This document shows, piece after piece, positions 36,740 through 44,473 of a DNA stretch of 64,000 bases (its first letter is position 1; each line of letters opens with the position of its first letter). Both the position numbers and the translations under genes were made by a program. This stretch comes from Kutzneria buriramensis (GTDB taxonomy: Bacteria > Actinomycetota > Actinomycetes > Mycobacteriales > Pseudonocardiaceae): positions 248,001 to 312,000 of the forward strand of contig NZ_QUNO01000005.1 of NCBI RefSeq assembly GCF_003387475.1. The letters run 5' to 3'. A model generated the notes under the pieces. It saw nothing but the letters and a program-made list of their open reading frames with translations, made no database searches and was not told where the DNA came from.

Positions 36740-37306
36740 GTGACCATTTCAGACGCAGAACCAACTGCGACACAACGCAAGCATCGACACAGCCAGAAGC
36801 CTTCGGCACGCCGTGAGCGGATGCTGAAGGAAATGCTGGCAACTATCCGCCGGCTCGACGATCCCAACGCGGCAGTACCGTCACCGGCAGCAGTCGACCA
36901 CCAGGATTTCCTGCTCCGGCTCGCCTGCTTCGCCTTCGAGATCCTGCGTCAGCACTCCGTCGACGACCACGGCCGCTGCCGCCGATGCCGACCGAGCAGG
37001 TCAGGCTGCCGACGCTGGCTTCGCTGGCCAACGCGCAAAGCCCCATGCCTGATCCTGAGCGTCGCCTCGTTCTACTCGACGGTCCCGACCGAACACGTCT
37101 GGTTCCAAATCCTGCCGCACCTCGGCATCCACCGCGAGCTCCAAGACATCCGCGACCAACTCGCGCGCCTGGCGGCAACCTCCGAGCACGAGCCGGTCTG
37201 GCCGACGGACGACGAACTGACCCAGCCCGGCGTGACGTCACCGGTGCCCACGATCCCGATGCCGAGCGTCGAAGCGCCCAGCGGTCGTCACGCCCTGTCT
37301 GCCTGA
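36740..37306 (+). CDS. Hypothetical actinobacterial protein with Cys-rich motif
   Basis: A 188-residue protein without a recognised domain. Features: a basic N-terminus, FLLRLACFAFEILRQHSVD, then a cysteine group CRRCRPSRSGCRRW that may bind zinc, and a C-terminal acidic/proline tail. GTG 36740 follows GGAGAAGG; an earlier in-frame start at 36671 lacks a ribosome site. Located between the XRE regulator and the methyltransferase, in the same direction. Such proteins often sit beside XRE/methyltransferase pairs in actinomycetes, but no role is known. Confidence 0.6.
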   Translation: MTISDAEPTATQRKHRHSQKPSARRERMLKEMLATIRRLDDPNAAVPSPAAVDHQDFLLRLACFAFEILRQHSVDDHGRCRRCRPSRSGCRRWLRWPTRKAPCLILSVASFYSTVPTEHVWFQILPHLGIHRELQDIRDQLARLAATSEHEPVWPTDDELTQPGVTSPVPTIPMPSVEAPSGRHALSA

Positions 37307-37338
37307 CCACAGATCCGTTTCCGACAAGGAGTTCCACC

Positions 37339-38181
37339 GTGGGCATCGCCGACGGCCACGACAACGACGACTGGACGCGCAACTCCGACTGGCGTCCCTC
37401 CGAAGTGGACACGGAGCGGGCCAGTGCCGCCCGGATGTACGACTACTACCTCGGTGGCTCGTACAACTTCGAGGTCGACCGGGACAAGGCCAAGGAAGTC
37501 CTCGCCGTCCTGCCCGAGGCCCGCACCTTCGCCCGCAACAACCGCGCCTTCCTCCGCCGAGTCATCCAGTACGGCGTCGAGCACGGCATCCGACAGTTCC
37601 TCGACCTCGGCTCCGGCCTTCCCACGGTGGGCAACGTGCACGAGATCGCCCAAGCCCTCGTCCCCGACGCTCACGTCGTCTACGTCGACAACGAGCCCGT
37701 CGCCGTCGCTCACAGCCTCGACATCCTCACCGGCAACCCGTACGCGACCTGCATCCAGGAGGACATCACCCACCCCGACCGTGTGCTGCACCACCACGAA
37801 ACACTGCGGCTGCTCGACTTCTCCCAACCGATCATGGTCCTGATGTGCGCCGTGCTGCACTTCGTGCCCGACGACCAGCAGCCCGCCCGCATCGTGCAGG
37901 CCTACTCCGGTGCCCTGGCCTCCGGCAGCTACCTCGCGCTGTCCCACGCCACCGCCAGCGACTACCCCGACCGGCTGGCCGACGTCGTCGAAATCTACCG
38001 GCACACCCAGAACCAGGCCCACCTGCGCTCGCGGGCGGAGATCACCACGATGCTCGCCAGCTTCGAGCACCTGGTCTGGCCCGGCGTGGTCTACACCCCG
38101 GAGTGGCGGCCCGAGCACTGGGCCGACGTCGGCGATCCCGCGCAGTCACTCGCCTTCGCCGCCCTCGCTCGCCATCCCTGA
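37339..38181 (+). CDS. SAM-dependent methyltransferase of the DUF574 (Methyltransf_19) family
   Basis: A 280-residue protein. The family opening ASAARMYDYYLGGSYNFEVDR, the SAM motif FLDLGSGLPTVGNVHEIA near residue 95, VVYVDNEPVAVAHS, and LMCAVLHFVPDD are all present. Members are very common in Streptomyces and Pseudonocardiaceae; a proven substrate is lacking. GTG 37339 has AAGGAG 7 bases upstream. Confidence 0.88.
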   Translation: MGIADGHDNDDWTRNSDWRPSEVDTERASAARMYDYYLGGSYNFEVDRDKAKEVLAVLPEARTFARNNRAFLRRVIQYGVEHGIRQFLDLGSGLPTVGNVHEIAQALVPDAHVVYVDNEPVAVAHSLDILTGNPYATCIQEDITHPDRVLHHHETLRLLDFSQPIMVLMCAVLHFVPDDQQPARIVQAYSGALASGSYLALSHATASDYPDRLADVVEIYRHTQNQAHLRSRAEITTMLASFEHLVWPGVVYTPEWRPEHWADVGDPAQSLAFAALARHP

Positions 38182-38202
38182 TCACGCTGGGAGCACGACG
38201 CC

Positions 38203-39273
38203 ATGCCCCACCGTCTTTCGCTGGTCCGCCGCGCCGCCAACCTGCGCCGCAGCTACACCGGCGAAACCGACTCGACCCTGTTGCCGATCATCACGCAGGG
38301 ACTCGGGAGGCTCTCCGCGGACGAGCGGGGAACCCTTGCCGGGGTGCTCGATCACGGCTACGAGACCAGGCTGCTCGGCGAGAATCCCTTTCCCACAGTG
38401 GATCAGCGGTTGCGTGACGTGCTGTTGGCCGACGCCACCGACGCCGCCCAGCAGCAGTTGGAGGCCGGGATCCTGTTCGCGCTGGGCCAGATCGCGCCCT
38501 ACCACTGGCCAGAGACGCAGGTGGTCGCGCCGATGCCGGTCTGTCGGATCGTGCGCCCCATCCGGGATACCGGGGAGACGATTCTGCACCTGAACGCGGG
38601 GATCCTGGCGCCGATGATGGCCGTCCTGGCTCCTCACGTCGTGAACGGCCAGGTGCAGGGGCTCGCGGGCCTGCGCGCGACGGTGCATCGTCGCCACGTC
38701 CAACTCCACCTCGCCGACGGTGGCTCGACCTCGACGGTGGCGCTGTCGGGCAAGAGCTTTCGCCAATGGGCGGCCACGCTTGCTTTCGCCGAGCAGGTGA
38801 TCGGTCCCGAGCGGTTGCCCGTCCTCGACGGCGGTCTGACCGTGGCCGAGCGAGACGTGATCCGCGCCGGCCGGATTCCCGGCCCCGTAGCGCTGGCGAG
38901 CGCGCTGTTGCGCCGCCTGCGCATACTGGGTGACACGTTCTGGCTGACCGTCCGCACCGATGGTCCCGACGGCATGCGCGTGGACTGGGCCGGTGGGCGT
39001 TCCGCCGCGCAGGTCGCCGCCGCACTCGTGCATCCCTTGACCGGCCTTGCCGGAGAGCGGTTCTACGTCACCCGGGTCGTCGACGGCTCCGTCACCATCA
39101 TCGCCACCGGAATCTCCGGCGAGCCGACAGCGAAGCTCGCTCTGCATCAGGCACCGCTGACCGCGACGCCACCGTTCACCCGCGTCGACGTGACCGCCGC
39201 ATGGGCCGAGTTCAAGCGCGTCATGACAGCACCCAACCCCAGCTTCCCGCGCGTAGAGGTCGCGGCGCGATGA
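38203..39273 (+). CDS. Hypothetical protein
   Basis: A 356-residue soluble protein that I do not recognise. It is rich in Ala/Leu helices at the N-terminus and beta strands in the second half (FWLTVRTDGPDGMRVDW, FYVTRVVDGSVTIIATG). Neither a signal peptide nor membrane helices are seen. It begins 21 bases after the methyltransferase gene and overlaps the next gene by 4 bases (ATGA), so the three are one transcription unit. Confidence 0.6.
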   Translation: MPHRLSLVRRAANLRRSYTGETDSTLLPIITQGLGRLSADERGTLAGVLDHGYETRLLGENPFPTVDQRLRDVLLADATDAAQQQLEAGILFALGQIAPYHWPETQVVAPMPVCRIVRPIRDTGETILHLNAGILAPMMAVLAPHVVNGQVQGLAGLRATVHRRHVQLHLADGGSTSTVALSGKSFRQWAATLAFAEQVIGPERLPVLDGGLTVAERDVIRAGRIPGPVALASALLRRLRILGDTFWLTVRTDGPDGMRVDWAGGRSAAQVAAALVHPLTGLAGERFYVTRVVDGSVTIIATGISGEPTAKLALHQAPLTATPPFTRVDVTAAWAEFKRVMTAPNPSFPRVEVAAR

Positions 39274-39719
39274 CACCCAAACGAGTGCTCCGTCACGCGG
39301 TGCCTGGAGCACTGATGGACGGCACCGCTGGCGTCACGATCGTGACGCTCGATGCGGATCACCATCGCGTGCTGGTCCAACTGACAGCCGACGCACGGTT
39401 CACCCTCAGCCTGGGTGCAGTCGATCTACGTGTGCTGCTCAACGCCCTGGGCAAGGGTGAGATTTGCTACGTATCTGGCTTGCACGCTTCCCACAGCTGG
39501 CGACTGCTGGGCGCACATCCGCACCACGAGGGTGGCGTCGCGCCGTTCGAGGTACCGGTCGGCGATGGGGCGATGCTGCTGTACCTGGAACTGCCCGGCG
39601 AGCCAAAATGCCAGGCGGTTGTGCATGTCTGTCAGATCGTGCACGATCGCGAGCAGGTGGCCGAGTTGACCAACCACCTCCACAGCGCACTCGCGCTGCT
39701 CGAGACTCCCCTCATCTGA
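39270..39719 (+). CDS. Hypothetical protein coupled to the upstream gene
   Basis: A 149-residue protein without a recognised family. It has a beta-rich look (VTIVTLDADHHRVLVQL, FTLSLGAVDLRVLL) and three cysteines. The ATG at 39270 overlaps the stop of the preceding gene. It ends 88 bases before the EspG-like gene; a separate promoter probably lies between. Confidence 0.5.
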   Translation: MTPKRVLRHAVPGALMDGTAGVTIVTLDADHHRVLVQLTADARFTLSLGAVDLRVLLNALGKGEICYVSGLHASHSWRLLGAHPHHEGGVAPFEVPVGDGAMLLYLELPGEPKCQAVVHVCQIVHDREQVAELTNHLHSALALLETPLI

Positions 39720-39750
39720 CGAATCTGCCTGCACGCAGTGACTCATCGGC

Positions 39751-39756
39751 TACTCT
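39751..39756 (+). promoter_or_regulatory. Likely -10 box of the ESX module
   Basis: TACTCT lies about 50 bases before the EspG-like start, in a non-coding gap, and the intervening leader has a GGGGAGA ribosome site. Confidence 0.35.
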
Positions 39757-39807
39757 CAGCTAGTTGGTCGCCCGCGGGAGCGGCGGGCCTGGGGAGACGG
39801 GGGTCTC

Positions 39808-40596
39808 GTGCCGGTCATCGAGCTCGACTACGCCGAGCTGGGGATCGCCTGGCAGCGCTCAGAGCTGCCCAGGTTGTCGCCAGTCTTCACCTGGCGCAGC
39901 CACGCGAGCGCGCCCGATGACCCACAGCAGGCATTGCGTGATGCCGAGGATCGGCTGCGCGCGCGGGGTCTGATCGAGCGTCGAGGCGGACTGGACGACG
40001 ATCTCTACGGCGTGCTCGCGCTGTTCGCCCTTGCTCCGATCGAGTTGGACCTGCGGTTCGCACCAGCGCCAGCCCGTGAGATCCGAGCGTGTGTAGCCGC
40101 GCGAGACGGTTACGCCGCTCGGGTGGTCCTGGACGGCGACCGGGTACGGATCGATACCGTTCCGGACTACTCGGCGATCGCTTCTCTGGTCGGCGTACTT
40201 CCCGACCTGTCACCGTGTCCAGGCGCCACGGTGAGCGTGCCGACCAGCGATCTGGATGCGGCGGTGACCGACGCCGGCCGGCAGGGCGGATCTGATGCCG
40301 CAGTGGAGGCAGCGTTGCGTGCCCGAGGTGTGCGTTCAGACGCCGCGCGGGGCCTGACCGCCCTGGTCGCAATCGAGCGGACCGGGTACGGCACGTTCGG
40401 CGCCGCGGCACGCGACTCCAGTGGCCGGCGCTATCGCGACCCCCGTGTGGTCAAGGTGCTGGATACCGTACGCGGCCGGGTGGCGATGTTCACACGTTCC
40501 GGCTACACCACCGCCGCACCTGCCGACACGGCGCTGCTCGTCCGGGTTGCGGGTGAGCTGCTGGAGGGAACCAGGCGGCGGGCTATGACCGTCTGA
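39808..40596 (+). CDS. ESX secretion-associated EspG-like chaperone
   Basis: A 262-residue protein of the EspG family, cytosolic chaperones that bind PE/PPE-type substrates of type VII secretion. Family features: N-terminal IELDYAELGIAWQRSELP, AEDRLRARGLIERRGGLDDDL, a central strand region ALAPIELDLRF, IERTGYGTFGAAAR and the C-terminal GYTTAAPADTALLVRVAGELL. It heads a co-directional group of secreted-looking proteins (41-44 kb). No ESX core (EccC etc.) is present in the window, so the secretion machine must be elsewhere in the genome. Confidence 0.78.
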   Translation: MPVIELDYAELGIAWQRSELPRLSPVFTWRSHASAPDDPQQALRDAEDRLRARGLIERRGGLDDDLYGVLALFALAPIELDLRFAPAPAREIRACVAARDGYAARVVLDGDRVRIDTVPDYSAIASLVGVLPDLSPCPGATVSVPTSDLDAAVTDAGRQGGSDAAVEAALRARGVRSDAARGLTALVAIERTGYGTFGAAARDSSGRRYRDPRVVKVLDTVRGRVAMFTRSGYTTAAPADTALLVRVAGELLEGTRRRAMTV

Positions 40597-40653
40597 TTCG
40601 TGCCACCATCATTGCCGCGTGCGTGAACCATCATCCCGGGGAGGACATCGACG

Positions 40654-41061
40654 ATGGCCAACGGATTCACCGACGGTGCCGCAGGAGCCGTCGGTCGGGA
40701 AATGGCGACGCTCGCGGTCTGGGCCAATGATGGGAAAGGCGGGTTCACTCAAGGCCAGCTCAAGGTCGACCCGGAGCAGCTGCCCACGGTGAAGGCGACC
40801 TTCGTGCAGGCGCGGGAGAAGTTCAAGGCCATGGTCATCTCCTCCCAGAAGTTGCAGAACATCGCCCCTCCCGGCGATGACGAGGTGAGCAAGAAGGCGG
40901 TCCAGGATCTCGGCAAGTTCGCTGGTGACGGCGACGGCTGTCTCGGCAAGACACTCAACGACTGCATCGCCCGCTGCGACGACATCATCGGCAACGTCGA
41001 GAAGTCCATGCAGCTGTACAAGGTCGCGGACACCAGCGCCTCGATCAAACTCAAGCCCTGA
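40654..41061 (+). CDS. Small helical ESX-type secreted protein with YxxxD signal
   Basis: A 135-residue protein without a signal peptide, mainly helical, ending in MQLYKVADTSASIKLKP. The YKVAD matches the YxxxD/E export motif of type VII substrates after a helix. Position between EspG and a PPE-like gene suggests it is the partner (PE-like) of the downstream PPE-like protein. No classical WXG was found in this gene. Confidence 0.6.
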   Translation: MANGFTDGAAGAVGREMATLAVWANDGKGGFTQGQLKVDPEQLPTVKATFVQAREKFKAMVISSQKLQNIAPPGDDEVSKKAVQDLGKFAGDGDGCLGKTLNDCIARCDDIIGNVEKSMQLYKVADTSASIKLKP

Positions 41062-41078
41062 CACTTTCGAACCAGGAC

Positions 41079-41663
41079 GTGATCGTGAACCGAGTCCTTC
41101 CTCGGACCGCACTCGCCATGGCATGCACCCTGGCCACCTTGACGGCTGCCGCATGCACGTCGACGGGCACAGGCAGCCCACAGCCGGCGACCAGTACGAC
41201 CACCAGCGCCGCCAGCGAAGTCCCCAAGGTCGTCAATTCCAAGACCATGAAGGGGATCGATGCCTGCCAGCTGCTCACGGCCCAGCAGTTGCAGACCTTG
41301 GGCGCTACCGGTGCGCCAAAGAAGGGCTCCTCACCGTGGGGGGATGCGGACTGCACCTGGAGCGGTGACGACGTCACGATCAACCTCGCACCTGACACCA
41401 CCACAGGTGCCGGGCTCGCCCAGACCTACAAGAAGAAGAGCAGTTTCAACGGCTTCCAGCCGACCACGGTCAGCTCCTACCCAGCCGTCCAGGTCAACAA
41501 GCAGTCCCTGTCGTGCGGTCTGTTCCTGGGGGTCTCCGATACTCAGGAGTTGTCGATGACCGTGTTCGTCGAGGGACAGAGCAACCCGGACTACCACAAT
41601 CCGTGCGCGTTCGCGCCCAAGGTCGCCGCCGCTGTATTGGTCAATCTGCCCGCTGCGCGGTAA
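41079..41663 (+). CDS. DUF3558 lipoprotein
   Basis: A 194-residue lipoprotein: ALAMACTLATLTAAACTSTG has a lipobox TAAC. The DUF3558 domain carries IDACQLLTAQQLQTLG, DADCTWSGDDVTINL and the C-terminal NPCAFAPKVAAAVLVNL with paired cysteines. Function unknown; such proteins are widespread in mycobacteria and Pseudonocardiaceae and often sit next to ESX genes. The GTG at 41079 is used; a GTG at 41085 is also possible. Confidence 0.85.
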   Translation: MIVNRVLPRTALAMACTLATLTAAACTSTGTGSPQPATSTTTSAASEVPKVVNSKTMKGIDACQLLTAQQLQTLGATGAPKKGSSPWGDADCTWSGDDVTINLAPDTTTGAGLAQTYKKKSSFNGFQPTTVSSYPAVQVNKQSLSCGLFLGVSDTQELSMTVFVEGQSNPDYHNPCAFAPKVAAAVLVNLPAAR

Positions 41664-41676
41664 AGGGGAGGGAAGC

Positions 41677-42927
41677 ATGTGGCCTTTCAGTACTGAAGTT
41701 GCAGGCGAGGCGCACGCCGCCTTCGACCACAAGACGGTCTACGACCAGATCCACAGCGGCAGCGGCCCCACCAACCTGTCCACTGCGGTCGGTGGCTGGC
41801 ACAACGACATCGGCGGCCAGTTCGACGAGATCCACGGATTGATCACCACCGGGCTCAAGCAGGCCAGCGCATCGTGGGAAGGCGCAGCTGCCGACGCGTT
41901 CCACAGCGACACCGCGCCGATGGCGCAGTTCGTGTTGGACGCCAAAGACGTCTCCACCACCGTGGCGAACGCGCACGAGCAGCAGGTCAGCCACTTCACC
42001 GATGTGCGGGACAAGATGCCGCCCCCGGTACAGGTCACCGCGAGCGACAACTGGCTCTCCCGTGGTTGGGCACACGTCACCGGGGACAAGACTGACAAGG
42101 AAGTCCAAGAGCAGCAAGCGATCGATGCCTCCGACCACGCCGCAGCGATCTACGCCGACTACCGCAACAGCACGACTTCGACCACCACGTCCCCCGCAAG
42201 CTACCCGGTGGTGCCGAGCAGCAACGGCGTCGATGCCGCACCGCAGCAGCAGCCCGGTGGACCGGTGCCCTACAAGGGAAGTAGCTATCAGCCAGGTCCA
42301 GGCGGTGGCGGCTACTCGCCGCACGTGGTGTCCCCACCCGGCCCGGTCAGCCACGCGCCAATCCCGCCGTCGGGACCGCCCGGCGGGCAGCAGCCCCCGT
42401 ACACTCCGCCGCCCACGGAACTGCAGCACGCCCCAGTCAGCGGCCCGCCAACGGTCGGTCCGCCCGGCGGCTTCCCGCCAGTTGGCGAGCCGACTCCACC
42501 ACCCGGCGGAAACTCGCCCATCGGCCCGATCGGGTTCTACGGTCCGTCTGGGTCCGGTGACGTTGGTGGCGACAGCGGTGCCGGTGGTCGCGGTGCTGGC
42601 ACTCGAGGTGGTGTGTCGACAGGTTTCGGTTCCCGTGGCGGTGCCGCTGGCGCGGGCGGCAATGCAGCGGGGCGTGGTGCCAGTGCCGGGGCGGGCGCGC
42701 TGGAGGAAGGCGGTCCAGGTGCACGCGCAGCGGCTGGTGCCGCAGGCAGGCCCTGTGCCGCCGGCAGCCTAGGAATGAGCGGGGCCGCAGGGCGCGGCAA
42801 GGGCAAGGGTGACGAAGACCAGGAGCACCTGAACAAGTTCATGGAGCCCACAGACGAACACTGGGGCACCGGGGAGAAAACGGTGCCACCCGTAATCGGG
42901 GACCCCGACTACCACAGTGGCCTGTAG
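41677..42927 (+). CDS. PPE/WXG-like protein with Pro-Gly-rich tail
   Basis: A 416-residue protein. Residues 1-180 are helical with the WXG-type turn SASWEGAAADAFHSDTAP, typical of ESX substrates; residues 185-370 are low-complexity Pro/Gly/Ala/Ser (many PPG and GAG steps); the end is polar (DEDQEHLNKFMEPTDEHW). There is no Sec signal. It follows the lipoprotein gene by 13 bases with AGGGGAGGGAAGC as ribosome site. It may carry or stabilise the downstream toxin during export. Confidence 0.7.
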   Translation: MWPFSTEVAGEAHAAFDHKTVYDQIHSGSGPTNLSTAVGGWHNDIGGQFDEIHGLITTGLKQASASWEGAAADAFHSDTAPMAQFVLDAKDVSTTVANAHEQQVSHFTDVRDKMPPPVQVTASDNWLSRGWAHVTGDKTDKEVQEQQAIDASDHAAAIYADYRNSTTSTTTSPASYPVVPSSNGVDAAPQQQPGGPVPYKGSSYQPGPGGGGYSPHVVSPPGPVSHAPIPPSGPPGGQQPPYTPPPTELQHAPVSGPPTVGPPGGFPPVGEPTPPPGGNSPIGPIGFYGPSGSGDVGGDSGAGGRGAGTRGGVSTGFGSRGGAAGAGGNAAGRGASAGAGALEEGGPGARAAAGAAGRPCAAGSLGMSGAAGRGKGKGDEDQEHLNKFMEPTDEHWGTGEKTVPPVIGDPDYHSGL

Positions 42928-43038
42928 ACCACGAGTACGAAAGGCCGACGTGGCCGCGAATGAGTGGGACCCCTGCACGAGGCAGATGGATCGTTGGACT
43001 GCGATCTACGCCTCGTCTCGTGAGGCAGGACAACTCCC

Positions 43039-44073
43039 ATGAGCAAGATCAACGCGCATCCTGACCACCTACGTAAGTCCGGCGGAAAGCTCAGCGCCTT
43101 CGGCGGGAAGCTCGCCGAAGGCGGTCAGAAGCTGGAGAACACCGGTCAGAACCTGGTCTCGCACGCCAGCAACGACAAGTCCGGCGTCGGAGCCGTGGTG
43201 GCCAAGGCCATGGGCAAGGGCGTGCAGATCACGGGCAAGGTCTTCAACGAGGGCGGCCGAGTGGCCGAAGGCGCCGGCAAGCGCCTGGGAACCACTGCTG
43301 ATCTCTACGAAGAGGCTGACGGCAAGGGCGCCGGGTTGCTCAAGAGACTGCATCCCGACTCCAAGGACGTTGACTCGAAGGGCAGACACGGGTCCTCAAG
43401 CGCGTCTCGTGGGCGTGGAACGCATACCGGCAAGGGCCACGGCACCACGACCGAGAGCCATGCAACGCCAAGACACTCCGCTGGGGCCGCCGACAGCCGT
43501 GCTGAGGAGCAGCGGCGGCTACGTGAGCAGTACGGGGAACCCAAGCCCGACAGCGACTGGCTCGCCGACGCCGACGACGTCAAGCATCGCCGCCACCCTG
43601 GCCTGATGCCTGGGAACGAAAAGTTCGATGCCGTCACCAGGGGCCACAAACCTCCGACAGGCATCGAACTCGACCAGTTCAACTCAAAATGGTCAGAGGG
43701 ACGCGATCCCAACAGCGGGTTCGAGAAGTACCGGTATCCCACCGAGGAGTACGGGCACCCCAACGGCTTCGACACGCCGCAGGACAAGCGTGCCGAGTGG
43801 GTGCCGCCGGGAACCAAACTGGACCGGTTCGGAAGTGAGTATGGCTCGTTCCTGGCGACCGAGGGTGCTCCCTGGTCCGAGCGCGCGTTGCCACCGTACA
43901 CTCTCAGCTCGCCGTACCACACCTATGAGGTGACGCGGCCGTTCCCTTCGTGGGTCGGACCCGCGGCAGGCTGGTTCGACCAACCCGGCGGCGCGACGCA
44001 GTATTTCCTTGGAGAGTACGACGTCGACCGCCTACTCAAGGCCGGCTATCTACGCGAGACGACCGGCGAGTGA
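43039..44073 (+). CDS. ESX-type toxin with C-terminal TNT (NAD+ glycohydrolase) domain
   Basis: A 344-residue polymorphic toxin. Residues 1-100 resemble an ESX helical hairpin with repeated GG-containing turns (KLSAFGGKLAEGGQKLENTG). A charged, Ser/Gly/His-rich linker follows at 110-165. The C-terminal domain (about 230-340) has TNT hallmarks: WVPPGTKLDRFGSEYGSFL, SERALPPYTLSSPYHTYEV, WFDQPGGATQYFL. TNT of the Mycobacterium CpnT toxin hydrolyses NAD+. The next gene is only 13 bases away and is the likely immunity factor. Confidence 0.82.
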   Translation: MSKINAHPDHLRKSGGKLSAFGGKLAEGGQKLENTGQNLVSHASNDKSGVGAVVAKAMGKGVQITGKVFNEGGRVAEGAGKRLGTTADLYEEADGKGAGLLKRLHPDSKDVDSKGRHGSSSASRGRGTHTGKGHGTTTESHATPRHSAGAADSRAEEQRRLREQYGEPKPDSDWLADADDVKHRRHPGLMPGNEKFDAVTRGHKPPTGIELDQFNSKWSEGRDPNSGFEKYRYPTEEYGHPNGFDTPQDKRAEWVPPGTKLDRFGSEYGSFLATEGAPWSERALPPYTLSSPYHTYEVTRPFPSWVGPAAGWFDQPGGATQYFLGEYDVDRLLKAGYLRETTGE

Positions 44074-44086
44074 TCGAGGAGATTTG

Positions 44087-44341
44087 ATGAACACCCGCAA
44101 CCTGGCAACCAACCTGCAGTACATCGGACTTCCCGCAACCACCGTGGTCGTCGGCGGACTGGCCGACGACCACCACTGCATCATGCGCACCGAGGACGAC
44201 CAGTGGGAGGTCTTCTTCTACGAACGCGGTGAAAAGCGCCACCGGGTCGTCGTTGCAACCGAAGACGTCGCGTGCACCTACATTTTCGGTCTGCTGGCTC
44301 ACTCGCAGGTATTGTCAGAGAGGCTGGTCCTCGCAGACTGA
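44087..44341 (+). CDS. Probable immunity protein for the TNT toxin
   Basis: An 84-residue protein starting at ATG 44087 after a GAGGAG site. It is small and acidic, with the EDDQWEVFFYERGEKR strand pair. No family was recognised with confidence. Role inferred from position immediately 3' of the toxin gene, from size and from the CpnT/IFT parallel. Confidence 0.6.
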   Translation: MNTRNLATNLQYIGLPATTVVVGGLADDHHCIMRTEDDQWEVFFYERGEKRHRVVVATEDVACTYIFGLLAHSQVLSERLVLAD

Positions 44342-44473
44342 ACGGCGCCACCCGTCGTCGTGGCGGCCAGACTGACAAGCCCTCGTTGCGCTACCGTCCA
44401 AGCCACCGCCGTGCGGACCAAGCAGATCGCCCACGGCTATTCCCTTCGCTGATGATCGAGGGTGGCGGCGGCG

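Noticed and set aside
44346-44365. Terminator between the immunity gene and the UvrD gene
   Set aside because: Only a 6-bp stem (CGCCAC/GTGGCG) with a 8-base loop and no T-run; too weak to list.
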